Shown piece by piece: positions 1 through 12,107 of a stretch of DNA of 64,000 nt (position 1 is the stretch's first letter; each line of letters starts with the position of its first letter). Source of the DNA: Sanderia malayensis. Taxonomy: Eukaryota > Cnidaria > Scyphozoa > Semaeostomeae > Pelagiidae. The position numbers and the translations under genes were made by a program. The notes below the pieces were generated by a model. The model saw nothing but the letters and a program-made list of their open reading frames with translations. It was not told the origin of the DNA and searched no databases. The DNA lies in the NCBI GenBank assembly GCA_013076295.1, contig RQOL01000660.1, positions 5,146,001-5,210,000 on the forward strand, in the 5' to 3' direction.

Positions 1-1560
1 TCAAGAAGGATCTCAGTGCTTGCCAGGAAGCCTTCTCCTGCCGCCATCTTGCAAAGTACCATCTTGCTTCTGAAACATATGCAAATAATAATAATAGCAC
101 TATCCATGTCAGTCACAGGATTTAGCTCAAATAGCTGCTATCACTTTACAGCCTGCTAAAGGAAACATAAAAGGCAAAAATATATAACCATCAAGCTCAA
201 AATCCCAACAAATTGAACTTATAATACTTCACATAGTTTATCAGAAATGTTCTCTTAAATTTGTTTTAAAACGTAATAATGAGCTTTCAACAATCAGTTC
301 GTTGGGAACTTATTTAAACAGCAAAGCTCCTTGGAACTTAGAATCCTTTGTGAGGGTTTCAATTATATACATTAATGTTATCTCAAGAAATTGGGCGTTA
401 AGCATACCGGCCCGGATTGCTTGAGTAGGAATAAGCTTTTACGGTCGGTGATACCAATTTGCTGTGCAAATTTTGGCCGATACACCTGGCAGTAATAACC
501 GGACTGGTTAAACTGCAGACTAGTGACTGAAAACATAATTTAAAATCAAACAAACAATAAAAGAGGACAGGGTGGGTGGGAGAAGTCAATCCTTGTTCCA
601 TGCGCTAGGCCTTAGATTGATTGTTGCATCTAAACTTTGCACGAACATGCCTTGAATGCCAAAGAGATGACCGCCGTCAATCTATCTGCTGGGCTCGTTA
701 ACCACACCCTTATGGGATCATGTTGATGGACATACAAACGAGGCTATTTCGCAATTGCAATTTCTACCGCCCATTAACTGTTCTTAAATTGCATTTAAGA
801 ACTATTTATTGTAAACAAGACGTTGCAAGTATGCAATATCTTCAAAGCTGCATATGTCAGTGGAGTCTAGCCCCCCTCCCTCCAATCGTTCTGAAATATC
901 CCCTCCCTCGTTCACATAAATAACCTTCCTGAAATAATGAGGCTTGAACTAAAAATTTTATTTAAAAATTTCCATAATTACAGGTATGTTGTCTATTATA
1001 AAAATTCGTTAGGTTTGTTGTCATTAAAAACGATTTCAATTGAGTTTTAAATGCAATCTTGTCTTGAGTCATTCTAATATGTGATTCTATTCCACACTTT
1101 TAGACCTGCTCTTGAAAATGCTTGTTCTCCATGTTGTGTTTTAAATAATGGAATGTTGAGTTGCATTGTTCACTCATCGAGAACCTCGATTTTGTTGCTT
1201 AGAGATGATGGAGCACAACCCCAAACACAGTGATGTATAATCAAAAGAGTTTGAAAATTGTTCTTTCGCGGACCTGTAACCAGTTGAGCTCGGTAAATGA
1301 TGGTAAAAACCAGTGACAAAAACATGTGTTTACCAACTGCTATAATAATATACAACAATTTCATGCCTTTTCATGTCTGAATAAATTGAATTCAAAACTG
1401 ATAGTTTTTTCAATGCAACAAAGCGAAACACAAACACTTTTATCTAGCAAAGAAAACATGCATTTTATATTGCGAAACTAAAAACTTTGAAGAAGATGTG
1501 CTTCTTTGGCAAATTCTTTTTCGTAACCGCTGGCGTTAATCGGTCGTTTAACAACGACAT
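1..1560. other. Unannotated AT-rich DNA
   Basis: Only short open frames under 70 codons are present, none with a recognisable domain. I see no RNA gene or transposon end here. Confidence 0.4.
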
Positions 1561-1661
1561 CCATCCTCTCTTTTGTTTTTGGATCACTATATAGAAGAAC
1601 ACAAACATGTGTATTTTGCTACAATATGTCATATATTTTCCCATTACATATTTTTGAAACT

Positions 1662-1790
1662 CATTCCATGTTTTCCATATTCCATTCTATTACATTGCAT
1701 TCCATCATTCCATTCCATTCCATTCCAACGTTCGTTCCATTCCATTCCATTCCATTATTCCAGTCCATTCCATCATTCCACACTTCATGT
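1662..1790. repeat. (TTCCA)n microsatellite
   Basis: Degenerate pentamer array of CATTC/TTCCA units, purest between 1690 and 1760. It creates artefactual low-complexity reading frames on both strands (Ser/His/Phe-rich on +, Asn/Gly/Met-rich on -). Confidence 0.85.
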
Positions 1791-1894
1791 TTTCCAGATA
1801 GCCAAATCAAAAGGCCTCTATTCCCAGCTTCTTTTGCTTCTTTCGACAAGTGTTAATTCGACCCCCAACGGACTATTTTTGGAAAATAAATAAT

Positions 1895-2700
1895 GGCCGT
1901 AGCTTGGCGTATTCGGGCCTTTAAAGTATTTGTCGTGAATAAGTAAAGGTAATTCATGGCCTATATAAACGAGTAAAATAAAGCAACACTTTTTCTCCTA
2001 AGGACTCCTTTATTCCTGTCATCGCAGTCTAGTATCGCCGCATTTTCAAAACAAAGCATTTCATTCGAATCGATTTTTGTTCGACAAGAAAAGGTACCAT
2101 TGCCTGTGAAAAGCACACAAATTCAAAAATAAAAACCGCCTGCTAAAAATAATAGTTTCACAAGATCGCGAGCCTGACAATATTCTTAAAATTTTCTTAA
2201 ATTTCACGAATTTTGAGCCTCATTATTCTTATAAAGTTTATTCTTATAAAAAAAAGACTGTACACAAAAATAAAACCGTTACCTTACAAAACGTAAATTG
2301 ACTTGAAATAGTGCTTCCACCTTTCAAACTCCAAATTTCCTTCTCTTTGAGGTGAACTAAATTATGACAATTTCCTTCTACTTATTCTTGGGGTAAAGGC
2401 ACTCAAAACGACGTATAATTCGCTGTAAAATGCTTTCTCCCTTCACGAAACTTTGAAATTTCGGGCAGCTGGCCCGCCCAACCTTTTTATACTTTTTCCA
2501 CAACAAATGAAACGCATGCGCACTATCGATTAATTTGTAAAACAACAGCACGAGTCAGTGGTCAGCGTGTGCATGGCGAAAAAGACCAAACTCATAACGA
2601 GTCAAAACTTGCTGAGGTGATTGATTCTATTTTATGGGTTTTTTGCATGATTTCAGAAGACCAGGGGGTGGTGGAAGAACTTTCCAATCAAGTCAAAGTA
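1895..2700. other. Unannotated intergenic DNA
   Basis: No coding or structural signal recognised. Confidence 0.35.
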
Positions 2701-2704
2701 AAAG

Positions 2705-2835
2705 AGTTGTGAAAAGTAATTAAAAACGTAATTCAAGGTAATTCAACGTAATTTGACGTAACTCACCGTAATTCAACGTAATTTGACGTAACTCACCGTA
2801 ATTCAACGTAATTCATCATAATTCACCCTAATTCG
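2705..2835. repeat. Short tandem repeat of ACGTAATTC/ACGTAACTC units
   Basis: About ten imperfect 9-11 bp units built on CGTAATTCA and CGTAATTTGA. Pairs of units form a higher-order block that recurs around 2743-2790. Confidence 0.7.
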
Positions 2836-2855
2836 TCGGAAGAAATAAAAAAATC

Positions 2856-3209
2856 GTGTTTCTCCCGACAAAATACGACGAATTAAGACGAATCACTGTC
2901 GATGAATTATGTGAAAACAAGAAATGTACATCTTGTTTTCAACATGGTGGACATTTTTGTCGTTTTATACAACTGCGACCTTTAGAGTTTGGCATTCAAC
3001 GAAAATACCACCACCAAGTTATTGCCGTAAGTTCGATCATGATCTCTCCAATTTGGCATTTGGGTGAGCAAACAAAGTTATTTGATACACAGAGCTGCCA
3101 TCCCATCCCATGTAATACAAACAGCTATCCAATACTGATAAATGGGGAAAAAGAACAGAAGACAAAAATAATGGCGGATGGACATTTGAGGACTGTCGAT
3201 AGTCAATAA
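2856..3209 (+). other. Uncharacterised open frame, 117 codons
   Basis: It runs from an ATG directly after the tandem repeat to a stop at 3207. It has several Cys and His residues (CTSCFQHGGHFC near codons 24-35) but matches no family I know. There is no sign of neighbouring exons or a promoter, so it may be chance. I list it because it is the longest frame with mixed composition in the first 7 kb. Confidence 0.12.
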
Positions 3210-3443
3210 AAAACAATAGTATTTGGCATGGAGACTATACTGAAAGGACATTGGTCAATAAATAATGGACACTTTGATGCCGGCATGATTTCCATGTTAA
3301 ATACACTACTTTTTGTGTTCTTTTGCTGCCGAAAAAGCTTTATTAAGCGCCCTGGGACTTGCTTAATGATCGAGGTTCAAAAAGAGGAGTTTAATAAAAT
3401 TCTGAATTTGACTACAAATATTTTAAGTATACTAGCTAATTGA

Positions 3444-6385
3444 AAAGAACCAAAACACTTCGATGTTATTTGTTTCATCGGTCTTTTATTGTCAATCTGA
3501 TATGCGTCAACTACTTATTTTAGTTAAGTAGCTTAAGACTTGGATTTAGGGTATATTATTTTTTGGTTAAAATCATAATCTTCGTTCATCCATCACAAAA
3601 TCTTGTCAAAGGAAAAGTAAAACAGAAGCAGTGGTGTGACGGAACAGTTTGGGGTCCTCAGGAATATTTTGCTTGAGGGCCCCTTCACAATTAAACTTTT
3701 TAAGACAAAACTTAGTGGAAAAAAGACTGTCTATTAAAAACCTTTTGGGAAGCCTTAGGAGTTGCTCTAACCTTAGCCTTTGTCGGCTACGACACTAACC
3801 ATAAGACTGCTTGCTTCAACCTATAGTTTGTATACATCAAGTTGCAACAGGCCGCATTTGAACAATGCTTCCAAAATTGCCGAATTTAATAAAGTGTTCA
3901 GAGATTGAAACTCCTTAGAAGAATAACAATTACATACTTGCAACATGATTCTGGTTTTGTGCATTGAAATCCAAACTGAGATTATCTTAGGTCATGTAGG
4001 AAAGAACTGCTGTTTGCAATAAGAGTAAAGTTAATGACGTAATCTTAGTAAAGTGAGTTTAAAATGAATTCTTCAAAGACGGCCGTGAAAAACAATAAAA
4101 CAACACGTGAATTAATGAATGTAATACAACAATTGTAAATATGATACCGTTTTCTCACGTTCAAACAACTTAGGTATTTACTAAGCAATACTAGAAGAAA
4201 AAGCGGCGTAACTTTCTTAGAGATAAAGTTTACAAAATACTTTCGGGTATCCTATCCTCTTGTCTTCTAGAAGCACTGTAACATCTAGAAGAGACAGGGT
4301 ACTCTAGATGCTATTTTTAACGCGCTTTTGCTTTTCCCCATCTTTAAGTTGTCTTTCATATGAATCCAAAGGCTAATTATCCGCTGAGCGTGAAATGACT
4401 TAGCAACCTACTGCATATTTTAGACATCTGTGATATTAAAAAAATACAGGAGTGGTGGCAGGGACGCGGACGGGAGAGTTAGGAACTAATGTAATAAAGA
4501 CCTAAATGAAAGAAAAGCGACCAAAAATGGGCTGTCTGGCATGGGGTGCCTCTGGAAACATTTGTGACCACGCCCTGTAAATCGGCGAAAGGGATTTTCA
4601 AAATACTTTCACCAAATCTGAATCATGTTCTTTTCCGACAGTTTTGGCCATTTCTTCACACTTCTTCATTCTGAATCGCGTATTGATCAAAAAATAGCTG
4701 AGAAGGACTTGTGTACTGAGCTGAAAGGGCTTTCTTATGACAAAACGTGCGTGAAAAACATTGAGACTTTTTCTTAAAAAAAGTGTTGAAGCCATTTTAC
4801 TTCTTATGGAGAAAATGACTTGAAACTACGTACAATTGTGACCATTAAAGTTGTCCACACTTAATTGTCCAAAAATGTCCAGAAAAACAAGGTCCTAGGA
4901 CTAATTACTAACTCAAGTGTAAGTATGTATAGATATAATAAGAAAGTAAAAACGAAGATTAATACTGGATAGCCACATTAACTATGATATCTTTCATCAA
5001 TATGGGTCCAGTTGGTATGAACATTTACTCTCAGATGTTCCGGGTACTCATTTACCAACATCGGATGTGTCAGTTGCTTTCCAGTTGATTTGGCTGTTTT
5101 CAAGGTGGTTTGCTTACAATTTAAGAGCAATCATACATATATACCATGAGAAATTTGGAGAGGACCCATGTAGCACCTGTTTTGAGAACCCTGTGACTGC
5201 CTAAAATGTTTTAAAGTAGAAAAGTAAGAAAATAGACTTACCGATTTTGGAATTTTCCGAACTTTGTGAAACAGCTTCAGTGATGCTGAACGCAACGAAG
5301 AGCTTTCCAGTCATCATTGTGTTATATAGCAAAATGGAGACAAAAGTAATAGTATCCTCATTGTCTCAAATCCAAATATGTAACCTTGACTTATGTAATA
5401 GAAAGCCCATCACTGGTCCAAACGTCATACAGCGGTTGTCATTCATATGTGTTTTGAACTGCAAAACAAACTTATACTAATTAACATACAAATGTAATAG
5501 GTATTAGAAACATGAGAAAGTCTCCATTGTTGGAACTCTCAGCAGTGACGGTGTGCGCAAACAACATGGGCACAGTCGATGCAAATGATTGATGTATGAG
5601 CCGAATTTCTACTTATACGTTACTGGCATAGCATAATGCTTCAAAATGCGCCGAACATAAAGCTCATTTCTCCGTACTTTTAAAGTCGGGCTTATGCATG
5701 CGAACAGAACGCATTCAGGCACGATGGCTCTCCTTTTCAGCTTCATTTCGCTTCATTTTTATATCTGTCTTGTTTTGAAAATTTATGGATAGAAATATCC
5801 ATTGTAAATGAACTGTTGCAACCACGCGCGATATTAGAAGTCGCGCAGTTGACCAGTCGATAATAGCTCGTTCTCATTTTCAAAACACCGCTATAGCGGC
5901 ACAGTAAGTTCAGTTTTTTCAGTTAATACCTAAAATGACGATCGAAAAGCTGTAAGTTTGGAGATATGATAAGTCATATGAGTTGCGAGCTTCGAGTTGC
6001 AAGTTGCGAGTTGTCCATGTCCTATAACAAGTTTCTACTAGTTTCTTCTCATGACAATTGGCAAAGCGTCCTGATAAAACAGATACGAAATTTGGAGTTT
6101 TTGCTTGAAGAAAAATTATATTTATCTTAAAACATTAATATTTTCTTGCAACTTTGTTTGTTTTATTCCCTTTTGTGTTACTTAATACGAAGATAATTAT
6201 GTAATGCTCAAATAGTTTAAAGTGTGTGCATAATAATCATAATAATAATAAATGAATGACGTCAAAACGATGACACAGGATCACGGTCAGATTTCTGCGG
6301 GTCGTTTCAACTGTTGAGCCTAAAAATTGAATTTACGTCACCCTGCATCGGCGTCTTGAAAATGGGTAAATATTATTCTCAATTC
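3444..6385. other. Unannotated AT-rich DNA
   Basis: No gene, RNA or mobile element recognised. A small run of related GAGTTGC/GAGCTTC words lies at 5977-6013. Confidence 0.35.
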
Positions 6386-6600
6386 CTTCTTACCTTAAAT
6401 TTTTGTTAATAATTTTGCAGGCGTTAACAAACAGAATTGATGGCAGGCCACCACAATCCAAGCTAAAACAAATTTCGGATCTTAAAACATTGGTACGGGA
6501 AGTCCACACACGTCATCTCTCCTGAACCAATAGGAACACAACGCGCACTCTCGTGACTTGCAGTCAGAACAAATCAAATTAAGGAGTGGAGAGAAAGCCT
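6386..6600 (+). repeat. Dispersed repeat, copy A
   Basis: It shares an ordered series of blocks with 20820-21130 and 34014-34290: TTTTTGTTAATAATTTTG, then GGCAGGCCACCA or similar, then CATCTCTCCT, then ACCAATAGGAACACAAC, then GTGACT and GCAGTCAGAACAAA. The CCAAT box and GTGAC motifs suggest a promoter-bearing element or LTR-like fragment. Family unknown. Confidence 0.6.
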
Positions 6601-7599
6601 ACCAAACACACACTAAAAATTAGTTTCAATTCAACCCAATTCGATATTTATTCTAAAAACAGATTGATGATCAGCTTGACTATGGCAGGCATGAGACATG
6701 AAATATAAAAAGATCACAACATGTTGTTCGTTACATTAAGCGACTTTCTGAAAAACTTAATTTATTTCGAAATTGTGCCCATGTGTTGCATATTAGAACT
6801 TAACGTGGCCCGGATTAACAAGAAACTGCTCATAGGAGTGGAATTGATCTTAAATGAGACAATTGCCAAAGTACAGTGTCGTTTTTGCTTCTAAATTGTA
6901 ACGACAACAAGAATTTGCCACGCGATCAGGAAGCAATTAAATAACGATAAAAAACACAACAAAATTTATATGCAGATGTTTCTGGCAGGCCAAATTTATG
7001 CACTAAGTTGACCTGCCAGAAGCAGCTTTAATTGGATACCCAGCTGAGCAGTTAGAATCTTACATTAAGCACCAAATTTTGCCAACTGGAAGTAGGTGCC
7101 TGCTACTACGGAGCAAAGCACTTGAGCAATAAAATATAATCGAGTTCTATAATCATGTTTGTCCGATCTTAGCTTGCGCGCGCGCACTTTCGAACCCTCC
7201 TCAGTTCAGCATGCATGCTTGTTATTGTTTTTGTTAGCGATAATTTTTGCTGCAATGCAGTGAGACGTTTTGAATTGAAAACTTTGCAAGATTTGAAAAG
7301 TATTTGGTTATTTATTCAGTACCAGAAACGAGAAGACCTAAAAAACACCATTTTTATGACAAGAACACAAGAGTTGCCTTCTTGTCATGGCGATAAGTGG
7401 GAAAAATGAATGCTTGCAAGTGAAAACGAGATGCTTTACCGAAGTATGGTATGAAGTACGAAGTTGATCGAATTATTGCGGTATTGCGTGCCAAAAATTG
7501 CGGCTTCAAGACGAGGCTGGTCTGCTCACCACGGATAACTCACTTCATATATATTCTCTTGTCCTGTCTCGCGAGAAAGAGGCTGTAGTATAGCATGAG
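6601..7599. other. Unannotated DNA
   Basis: Nothing recognised beyond a short palindromic stretch TGGCAGGCCA...TGACCTGCCAG at 6982-7020. Confidence 0.3.
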
Positions 7600-7602
7600 T
7601 AA

Positions 7603-8019
7603 AGCCCTATTTACACTACACAAACTAACCCGGGTTCGCCCCGGGTTAAGCTAACCCGGGTTAGCTTTTCGTAGTGTAAATGCAACTAACCCGGGTTCGC
7701 CCCGGGTTAAACTAACCCATCTCAAGAGGTGGGTTAGCTTAAAACTAATCCGGGTTAGTTTTACGAAAATGTAGTGTAAGCGCGAGGCTGGGGCGAACCC
7801 GGGTTAGTTTCTAGTATGAGCATGCCCACTCGTGTTGAAAACAACATTTGAATTTTCGGGATCGTTTAGATCGTATAGTTTACGTGCTTACGCATGTGCA
7901 TTTCGGCTAACCCAGCTTCGCCCACTGGTGAGCGCTTACACTACAAACGAAAACTAACCCGGGTTAACCTAACCCGGGTTAAGTTAACCCGGGTTAGTTT
8001 GTGTAGTGTAAATAGGGCT
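7603..8019. mobile_element. MITE with TAA target duplication, CCCGGG-rich
   Basis: A 417-bp element with terminal inverted repeats AGCCCTATTTACACTAC at the left and the mirror at the right, flanked by TAA on both sides (7600-7602 and 8020-8022). The TIR continues inward as CAAACTAACCCGGG. The interior repeats AACCCGGGTTAG many times in both orientations, so most of it can fold on itself. A 3-bp TAA duplication fits the PIF/Harbinger superfamily. There is no coding region. Confidence 0.8.
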
Positions 8020-8022
8020 TAA

Positions 8023-8140
8023 CTAACATTAAACTTGCTTGACTTTATGAATCAATTATTAAACGTGGAAATTTAAAACTGTACAATTGTATCTACATAA
8101 TAGTAATTCAGTGATTAACAGATAACAGTATTTATCAGTA
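8023..8140 (+). pseudogene. Orphan receptor-type 3' UTR
   Basis: It matches, with drift, the sequence downstream of the receptor stop codons at 14380-14470 and 38103-38180: AAACTTGCTTGACTT, then TCAATTATTAAAC, then AAATTTAAAACTGTAC, then AGTAATTCA. No coding part survives upstream, where a MITE now sits. I infer a lost receptor copy. Confidence 0.55.
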
Positions 8141-8147
8141 TAACTAT

Positions 8148-8199
8148 ATTGGTTTGAGATAGCAAGTTATAACAGTATAACTTGCTATCTCAAACCAAT
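8148..8199. repeat. Perfect 24-bp hairpin
   Basis: The arms 8148-8171 and 8176-8199 are exact inverted copies, starting ATTGGTTTGAGATAGC, with a 4-nt loop ACAG. Confidence 0.9.
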
Positions 8200-9429
8200 T
8201 TTCTACAGCACTTGGTATAGAAATAAAGTTCGTTATCAAAAACTTCGTCATCTTGAATGAAATTTTTTACGCAAATAGAATAACTCGGTTATCGCGAACA
8301 AAAATTCATTAAGTCAATTATCAATGATTATGACAATGATAAGTCAACCCCATTATCATATCGTCCGATACTCATTATCATACAAATAGACAGGGAATTA
8401 TCCCCTACAAACTAACAAACAGGGTAACCTTCAATTTTAATGTTTCACATGAAAGCCAAGACAAAGAGGATCAGAAATCCGAGATGGGACATTTCGAAAA
8501 AGTGACGGGGGTCACGTCATCGCTCATCAAAGTATTGCACCATTGGTCACGGTCAGAAAAAAATCAACTATCTTATATTGTAAACCTGAATACATATTTA
8601 GAAAGAGCATAAAGAGTTATGCAAAAAATATTAAGGAACTTTATCTTTAACATGAACAGTTGAGGAGATATCGGCAGTCGAAGATGTTACAATTCAGGGG
8701 GTAAAAAAAGAAATGAAATTACCTGAATTCTCCAATATTACCAAAACATTGGCACAAATATTGAACTACATATACCATCTCATTGATGGAAAGCATTTCA
8801 AGTTGATTTCAGCCAAAGAAATATTTCAAAAACTGAGTTTACACAATGTGCAGGGTGTCTGAATTCCTGACATTACCCCCCGATTTTTTGAAAAATCCAT
8901 TTTTTAATGATTTGGGGTGAAATTTTTGATGTAGAGTCAACTCTGCTTAGGTTGAACACCCTAGGGAAGCGTGAAAATGCTTGAATTACAACATATTCGA
9001 ATTGTAGAGGTTTACTTTTATAAGAATTAATTGTTTAGTGATCCTTAGGAACGGAGAATTCCGTTCGAAATAGGTAAGTTCGAACTACACGAGTTAGAAT
9101 TATGCAGACATGACTGTAAATTGTATTCCACTAGTAAGAACTCATTAAAAATGCTTTTCTGTAGCAATTTGCTCTTCAATTAGATATCAACTTGTCAAAT
9201 AAAAGCTAATAAGTCATCAAAATTAGGGGGTAATATCAGCATTGCTGAAACCAAGATAAAATGAATTAAAGTGTATAGAAAAATTGTCAGCGAAAAAACC
9301 TCACTAATATTTTATGGTCGCCATTCGTCTCATGAGCTATCACTTGATATAAAATCGGAGACATCCCATTTGCTCTCCTTGCTTTCACTTAACTAAGAAT
9401 CATTTTCGCTGGCGCCTTTTTATGATTGG

Positions 9430-9624
9430 TTACAAGCAGATTCGCTTGTCGGTCGATGCTTGTTGTTTATCTTGCTTTGCTTTCAAACCATTTATCTTTC
9501 CCTTTGATTTTCGCCTTACTCCTGGTAGTCTTTTCTCTCTTGCTTTCTTACATTGTGTTTGCAGATCTGCAATGTCAAATTCCTCGCTCGCTTCTGAAAC
9601 AGGCTCCTTTTTCTTTTGCTGCAC
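9430..9624 (-). other. Lys-rich coding-like segment, left arm
   Basis: 64 codons rich in Lys, Arg, Gln and Glu, mirrored at 10542-10736 on +. The composition looks like part of a nuclear or transposon protein rather than chance AT-rich DNA. Function unknown. Confidence 0.3.
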
Positions 9625-9999
9625 ATTTCTTACAAGAGAAAATTGACTCCCGCAAACAAGACTGGCGGCTGTACTTTTGAATTTTTAATTTTCCAACCCC
9701 AAATTCTTAAAATCTAGTTGATCGATCATAAAATTGCTGGAATAATACCATTCGTATGGTGGACGGAGTCTTGGTCCGGTGGGTGGAGGTAATAGCAATG
9801 AAGGCTTATGCTTAAGTTATATATATATATGCGAATCCTAGTTTCAACAAAGTCTTTAAGCGTTATACCAGAATAGGCAGTTGAGCATATGAACTCTTTG
9901 ACGTGGTCAATATCCTCTGGGGCTAGATTGCTTGTCAACCCAAGGGCCAGAAGTAAGTTGGTCTTTGTATTGTCAGCAAGGACTCTTCTGAGGACGAGA

Positions 10000-10116
10000 A
10001 GTTTACCGGGTAATAACGGAAGAGGAAAACATCTACAGGATTAGAAAAGCGTACACAGATTGAGAAGGACTGCAATCACGAGGAAGCAGACACAAGACTC
10101 ATAGTTGAAATATAAC
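10000..10116 (+). pseudogene. Coding relic with HEEADTR motif
   Basis: The + frame reads ...RTQIEKDCNHEEADTRLI and then a stop. HEEADTR followed some 30 residues later by DTDVVVL is, from memory, a recurrent pair in transposon-associated proteins common in cnidarian genomes. Here the second half lies on the opposite strand at 10118-10281, so the gene has been cut and inverted. Confidence 0.4.
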
Positions 10117-10117
10117 T

Positions 10118-10281
10118 TGTGTTGGACAACGAAGAACAAGAAAGAGAACCACCACATCGGTATCCTTACAAACAACAAAAGCATCATTACTTTTTTCAAG
10201 TGCTAGGGCAGTGAGACTTTTGGCCCTTGGGTTGACAAGCAATCTAGCCCCAGAGGATATTGACCACGTCAAAGAGTTCAT
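10118..10281 (-). pseudogene. Coding relic with DTDVVVL motif
   Basis: The minus frame contains LEKSNDAFVVCKDTDVVVLF, the expected continuation of the HEEADTR relic at 10000-10116 but in the opposite orientation. The two meet head to head at about 10116. Family assignment is from memory and unverified. Confidence 0.4.
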
Positions 10282-10541
10282 ATGCTCAACTGCCTATTCT
10301 GGTATAACGCTTAAAGACTTTGTTGAAACTAGGATTCGCATATATATATATAACTTAAGCATAAGCCTTCATTGCTATTACCTCCACCGGACCAAGACTC
10401 CGTCCACCATACGAATGGTATTATTCCAGCAATTTTATGATCGATCAACTAGATTTTAAGAATTTGGGGTTGGAAAATTAAAAATTCAAAAGCACATCCG
10501 CCAGAATTGTTTGCGGGAGTCAATTTTCTCCTATAAGAAAT

Positions 10542-10736
10542 GTGCAGCAAAAGAAAAAGGAGCCTGTTTCAGAAGCGAGCGAGGAATTTGACATTGCAGA
10601 TCTACAAACACAATGTAAGAAAGCAAGAGAGAAAAGACTACCAGGAGTAAGGCGAAAATCAAAGGGAAAGATAAATGGTTTGAAAGCAAAGCAAGATAAA
10701 CAACAAGCATCGACCGACAAGCGAATCTGCTTGTAA
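10542..10736 (+). other. Lys-rich coding-like segment, right arm
   Basis: Mirror copy of the segment at 9430-9624. It begins MQQKKKEPVSEASEEFD and ends DKRICL. No partner exons or promoter seen. Confidence 0.3.
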
Positions 10737-11789
10737 CCAATCATAAAAAGGCGCCAGCGAAAATGATTCTTAGTTAAGTGAAAGCAAGGAGAGCAAATGG
10801 GATGTCTCCGATTTTGTATCAAGTGATAGCTCATGAGACGAATGGCTACCATAAAATATTAGTGAGGTTTTTTCGCTGACAATTTTTCTATACACTTTAA
10901 TTCATTTTTTTATTTTGGTTTCAGCAATGCTGATATTACCCCCTAATTTTGATGACTTATTAGCTTTCATTTGACAAGTTGATGTCTAATTGAAGAGCAA
11001 ATTGCTACAGAAAAGCATTTTTAATGCGTTCTTACTAGTGGAATACAATTTACAGTCATGTCTGCATAATTCTGACTCGTGTAGTTCGAGCTTACCTATT
11101 TCGAACGGAATTCTCCGTTCCTAAGGATCACTAAACAATTAATTCTTATAAAAGTAAACCTCTACAATTCGAATATGTTGTAATTCAAGCATTTTCACAC
11201 TTCCCTAGGGTGTTCAACCTAAGCAGAGTTGACTCTACATCAAAAATTTCACCCCAAATCATTAAAAAATGGATTTTTCAAAAAATCGGGGGGTAATGTC
11301 AGGAATTCAGACACCCTGCACATTATGTAAACTCAGTTTTTGAAACATTTCTTTGACTGAAATCAACTTGAAATGCTTTCCATCAATGAGATGGTATATG
11401 TAGTTCAACATTTGTGCCAATGTTTTGGTAATATTGGAGAATTCAGGTAATTTCATTTCTTTTTTTACCCCCTGAATTGTAACATTTTCGACTGCCGATA
11501 TCTCCTCAACTGTTTATGTTAAAGATAAAGTTCCTTAATATTTTTTGCATAACTCTTTATGCTCTTTCTAAATAGATATTCAGGTTTACAATATAAGATA
11601 GTTGATTTTTTTCTGACCGTGACCAATGGTGCAATACTTTGATGAGCGATGACGTGACCCCCGTCACTTTTTCGAAATGTCCCATCTCGGATTTCTGATC
11701 CTCTTTGTCTTGGCTTTCATGTGAAACATTAAAATTGAAGGTTACCCTGTTTGTTAGTTTGTAGGGGATAATTCCCTGTCTAAAAGGGT

Positions 11790-12070
11790 TTGAATTCATT
11801 TGCTTTCTCAAAGCTTACACGATTGCCACTCATCAAAGCCAATATCTGACTTACAGCATGGAAAAAGGGTTGGGTAAATTTCAATAATTGCAAGGAAAAG
11901 AGGCCAAATTTACCTCTTTCGACCTGTGAAACTGAAAAGGCTTCAACTTAAAACCCTTCATTACCATTTCTAGACTAAGTTCCCCATGGCAATGAAGTTA
12001 TTCTACTTTTCTTAGAAATTCATTGGATAAAAGAGCGAAACAAGTTGTGATTGCTCTCAGAATGTTATTA
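11790..12070 (+). other. Decayed receptor-cluster spacer module
   Basis: It shares ordered blocks with 38390-38700 and 40335-40620: TTTCTCAAA..., ATCTGACTTACA/GCA, AATTTCAA, AAAGAGGCCAAATTTA, CCTTCATTACC, and a segment near TTCATTGGATAAAAGA. It continues from 8310-8387 across the inserted 3.4 kb element. Confidence 0.5.
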
Positions 12071-12107
12071 ATAGCAGATTACAAAAGCTTGGATAGAAGT
12101 TGAACTA

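Larger units (their letters stand above)
8388..11781. mobile_element. 3.4 kb element with two 1.57 kb inverted arms
   Basis: The left arm (about 8388-9957) is repeated in reverse complement as the right arm (about 10212-11781) with few mismatches. The ends read AGACAGGGAATTATCCCC and its mirror; a TA duplication (TA-GACAGGG...CCCTGTC-TA) is possible. The 254-bp centre carries coding debris. No transposase was found, so it looks like a foldback or non-autonomous element, or an inverted duplication of one transposon. It interrupts a decayed receptor spacer, whose halves flank it at 8310-8387 and 11790-12070. Confidence 0.85.

Noticed and set aside
1573..1893. 106-codon + frame across the TTCCA repeat
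   Set aside because: Low-complexity translation of a microsatellite.
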